This document shows positions 61,632-64,000 of a stretch of DNA of 64,000 bases, piece by piece. Position 1 is the first letter of the stretch, and each line of letters begins with the position of its first letter. The stretch covers positions 44,495 to 108,494 of the forward strand of contig NZ_MZGT01000008.1 of NCBI RefSeq assembly GCF_002029255.1, in the 5' to 3' direction. Made by a program: the position numbers and the translations under genes. The notes under the pieces are model-generated. The model did not search any database. It had not been told where the DNA came from and worked only from the letters and a program-made list of their open reading frames with translations. This DNA is from Clostridium chromiireducens. Its GTDB lineage: Bacteria > Bacillota > Clostridia > Clostridiales > Clostridiaceae.

Positions 61632-62609
61632 TTAACCGGCGAAAGTTTGAGTTCCCATGTATTTACCGTTTCCTAATATAACTCCTATACCCACTTTAGT
61701 ATAAGAAGAATTCATCATATTTGCTCTATGACCTGGTGAATTCCACCATTGGTTAAATAATTCTACTGCATCATAAGTGTTATATGCGATATTTTCACCT
61801 GTTGTATTATATTTATACCCTATTGTTTGTAACCAGTTTGTCCACTTTGTTCCGTCTGGATTTGTGTGGTCAAAGAAGTTATTTTGAATCATGTTATTAC
61901 TCTTATATCTAGCTACTTGAATTAAAGTATTATCTAAAGCTAATGGCTTTAAACCTGCTTCAGTTCTTTTCGCATTCATTAATTCAAGAATTTTTTGTTC
62001 AGCAGTAGCTTGTACTGTTATTGAATAGTTTGTAGGTAATTTAGGTAACCCCTGAACATCTGCTGATGTTGTAGATGTATTACTTGTAGTTCCTGTAGTT
62101 GTAGTGCTACCAGTATTAGTTGTTGTTACTGGTTTAGTTGTCGTGTTACTTCCTGTAGTTGTACTAGTAGTATTTCCTGTTGTATTATTTGTATTACTAA
62201 CTGTAGAAGTTTTATTGCTATCTTTTAGTACATCATTATTTGAATTGAATACTTTATCTACTGTTGGGACTTTAGTTCCTATAACCTGTCCACTTTGGTT
62301 AGTTATATATACTTTATTGTTTACTAAAACCTTTCCAATCTCCATTATACCTGATTGATTTAAGCAATAAGTTTTACCATTTACCTTAATAACTCCTGTT
62401 TGTTTTTCTCCAGCATTATTAAAGAAATACCAATTGCCGTTATTCATAACCCAACCAGTTTTTGCGGAATTATTCATCATTGCATTATAATAATTATTAT
62501 AATCTGTTGAATTAATAGTTGCTGCAGATACTCCTAATGATGAGAAGCTAGTTATTGTTGTAGCGGCAATTGCTGCAGTTACCATCTTTCTTAGTAAATT
62601 CTTTTTCAT
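61632..62609 (-). CDS. secreted CAP (SCP/PR-1) domain protein, choline-binding repeats
   Basis: A 325-residue exported protein. It has a signal peptide (about 1-30) and cell-wall-binding repeats (TGWVMNNGNWYFFNNAGE, TGVIKVNGKTYCLNQSGIM and a third, about 40-105). A Thr/Asn/Ser/Gly low-complexity linker follows (about 125-185). A C-terminal CAP domain (about 195-325) has HTNPDGTKWTNWLQ, TGENIAYN and FNQWWNSPGHRANMM, all core CAP motifs. YkwD-like; possible roles in cell envelope or adhesion. The frame extends to 62708, but ATG 62609 follows AAAGGAG. Confidence 0.9.
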   Translation of the reverse strand: MKKNLLRKMVTAAIAATTITSFSSLGVSAATINSTDYNNYYNAMMNNSAKTGWVMNNGNWYFFNNAGEKQTGVIKVNGKTYCLNQSGIMEIGKVLVNNKVYITNQSGQVIGTKVPTVDKVFNSNNDVLKDSNKTSTVSNTNNTTGNTTSTTTGSNTTTKPVTTTNTGSTTTTGTTSNTSTTSADVQGLPKLPTNYSITVQATAEQKILELMNAKRTEAGLKPLALDNTLIQVARYKSNNMIQNNFFDHTNPDGTKWTNWLQTIGYKYNTTGENIAYNTYDAVELFNQWWNSPGHRANMMNSSYTKVGIGVILGNGKYMGTQTFAG

Positions 62610-63020
62610 TAGTTTTTCTCCTTTGTATTTTTTATTTGGCTTCTTGATCTTATATATAAACAATAAAAATTTTTCTTTAACTTCACTCTGCATATTTATT
62701 GTTTTCAAGCAAGTCCATGTCTCTATACTAACATCTTTTCGACATAATTCAACATAACATTCTTTGAATTATTTGATTTAAAAGATATTAGCTCCAAACT
62801 CCTTTCATATGCTCTTATTTCTTTCTTTATACTCAATGATATCCTTTAACGCCTTATAACCCAAAGGCTAACCCCCTGTATTTTTTTATTTTTTATAATC
62901 TTATTTAATTTCACGTCAAATCAGAATGCAAAGCAATTATATAATCAATTAAGTTGATTTATTACAACGATAAATACATACATGAATCTCCAAACTCTAC
63001 TTGTAATTGTAATAAAACAA

Positions 63021-63097
63021 TTAATGGCTGGTTTTTCCACCTTTACTTGTCCTAATGAGATTAAGGATAAGTAAAAGTAGGTTCAACCGGCCATTAA
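63021..63097. repeat. short hairpin related to repeat core, copy F
   Basis: TTAATGGCTGGTT / AACCGGCCATTAA arms with inner CCACCTTTACTTGTCC and GGATAAGTAAAAGTAGG. The block order matches the core hairpin of copies B, D and E (CCA-TTT-gCTTGTC ... aaat-GG--CAAC). The gap 62610-63020 otherwise holds one small GCCTT/AAGGC hairpin near 62852. Confidence 0.45.
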
Positions 63098-63208
63098 ATA
63101 TTTTCTCATCAATTATAAATATATCAAATCACTCTAGTGAACATTTTCTTTGTGCATTTTTATATATTTTCTATTAGGTTTTGTTGATTTTAATAATTAT
63201 GAAGTATA

Positions 63209-63793
63209 TTAGATCAACTTTTCACTCAGAAAGCAATCTATTTGTTTTAAAGTTTTTGCTTTAATCTTAGAGAAATCACCTTCTTGCCTTTCCCAAAGCA
63301 ATTTGTCAGTAGATATTATTAATAAAGTAGCTTCCACATATCCTAAATTGTCAAACAATCGTTTAGCTTCTTCAATATATATATAATAAATTATTTTGAA
63401 ATTCTTACTATGCTCCATGGAATGCTTTTCAATTCTTACTTTTATAGAATATAAGTAACTGTTTACTCTACAAATGCCTTTAACAATTTTTAGCATTCCA
63501 ATTTCATAAGGAATGCTTGTAGCATCAATAAGTAATTTCATCAAATTTTCAATTTTACAATTAGTAAATTCAATCAGATTCAAAATTAAACATTTATTAT
63601 AAATTTCATCCATATCCATACTATCAGCTTTACTTTTATCTGTTTCCTTGCCTTTATCAGTACTATTTGCTTTACATTTAATATTGCAAGTTCCATCTAG
63701 CTCTCTTGATATACGAGTATATATTTGATTAGTCGTCTCTCTCAATTTAATAAGTATATTTAAATATCTATCTCTAAATTCAAAATAATTCAT
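63209..63793 (-). CDS. hypothetical protein
   Basis: A 194-residue, mostly helical soluble protein. The start is MNYFEFRDRYLNILIKLRET, then a charged Lys/Asp/Ser stretch (about 38-62), then helices including IYYIYIEEAKRLFDNLGYVEATLLIISTDKLLWERQEGDF. No membrane helix or recognised motif. GGGATTT precedes the ATG. It lies alone at the end of the window. Confidence 0.65.
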   Translation of the reverse strand: MNYFEFRDRYLNILIKLRETTNQIYTRISRELDGTCNIKCKANSTDKGKETDKSKADSMDMDEIYNKCLILNLIEFTNCKIENLMKLLIDATSIPYEIGMLKIVKGICRVNSYLYSIKVRIEKHSMEHSKNFKIIYYIYIEEAKRLFDNLGYVEATLLIISTDKLLWERQEGDFSKIKAKTLKQIDCFLSEKLI

Positions 63794-63849
63794 TTATAAA
63801 TCCCTTTCATAATTATTGATGATAATTTATATTTAATTACTAAATAAAA

Positions 63850-63890
63850 AACTTATACTTATGCTAAATCATCTGAAAGAATGTAACAAC
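63850..63890. repeat. degenerate end of long-hairpin repeat
   Basis: ACTTATGC-TAAATCATCTGAAAGAATG resembles the terminal repeat ACTTATGCATATAACTCACCGAAAGAATG with several changes. No inner hairpin follows before the window ends. Possibly a decayed solo end. The remaining bases to 64000 show nothing. Confidence 0.3.
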
Positions 63891-64000
63891 ATCTAATACT
63901 AAAAATTTTTTAATTTCTATCATCTATTAATATTATTTTATTAACTCATTAACTGTTATTTATGATTTTCTCCTTTATAATTTAAATATTAAGTTTATAT

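Overview
The window looks like the chromosome of a Clostridium sensu stricto species, probably of the C. butyricum / C. beijerinckii type. The reasons are very low GC, strong AGGAGG ribosome sites, clostridial gene families (choline-binding-repeat cell wall proteins, a PC4-like YdbC protein, MASE3-type sensor kinases, EFR1 ferredoxin, a UviA/TcdR-like sigma factor), intrinsic terminators after most operons and a T-box leader. I see no rRNA, tRNA, CRISPR array, prophage or intact insertion sequence. The species assignment is inference.

Layout. 0-6 kb: a chemoreceptor, an MFS efflux pump with its TetR regulator, and glutamyl-tRNA synthetase (gltX) preceded by a structured RNA. 6-9.5 kb: a LUD protein, a VOC protein behind a T-box leader, a cluster of long-hairpin repeats, and a MarR-GNAT fusion. 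9.8-16 kb: a CoA-transferase/aldolase pair with a Fur-like box, a pentapeptide-repeat protein, and the agmatine-to-putrescine operon aguA-aguB. 16-28 kb: a MarR/DUF2798 divergon, a soluble chemoreceptor-like protein, an orphan sugar-binding protein, a cell wall amidase, a second copy of the structured RNA in front of a 58-residue protein, a MerR/aldo-keto reductase pair, small and secreted proteins, and a Zn-phospholipase-like protein with a GT4 glycosyltransferase. 28-40 kb: a signalling patch of two large PAS histidine kinases without response regulators, an HD-GYP c-di-GMP phosphodiesterase, a PilZ protein, a YitT transporter and an acyltransferase. 40-43 kb: thiSGH thiazole synthesis with a short attenuator-like leader. 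43-54 kb: stress and efflux genes, namely a GntR-linked heterodimeric ABC exporter, EFR1 ferredoxin, HxlR/Old-Yellow-Enzyme divergon, an isochorismatase-MFS operon facing a TetR gene with a perfect palindromic operator, and an FMN-binding protein. 54-64 kb: an ACT protein, a sigma factor, DedA/VTT and paired small membrane proteins, a Gfo/Idh oxidoreductase, a membrane protein/LytTR pair and a secreted CAP-domain protein.

Two things stand out as possibly undescribed. First, a conserved structured RNA occurs twice (about 6072-6218 on the minus strand before gltX, 20953-21095 on the plus strand before a 58-residue ORF). The two copies share unpaired blocks while their helices differ by compensating changes. 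Second, a family of long, nearly perfect hairpin repeats with shared terminal inverted repeats sits at 7.9-8.7, 24.9, 53.3-53.65, 56.2-56.6 and 63.0 kb. They lie next to gene 3' ends, and in two cases the repeat supplies the stop codon.

Many genes in the window form regulator/target pairs (TetR/MFS twice, MarR/DUF2798, MerR/AKR, GntR/ABC, HxlR/OYE), typical of an accessory, environment-responsive part of a clostridial chromosome.
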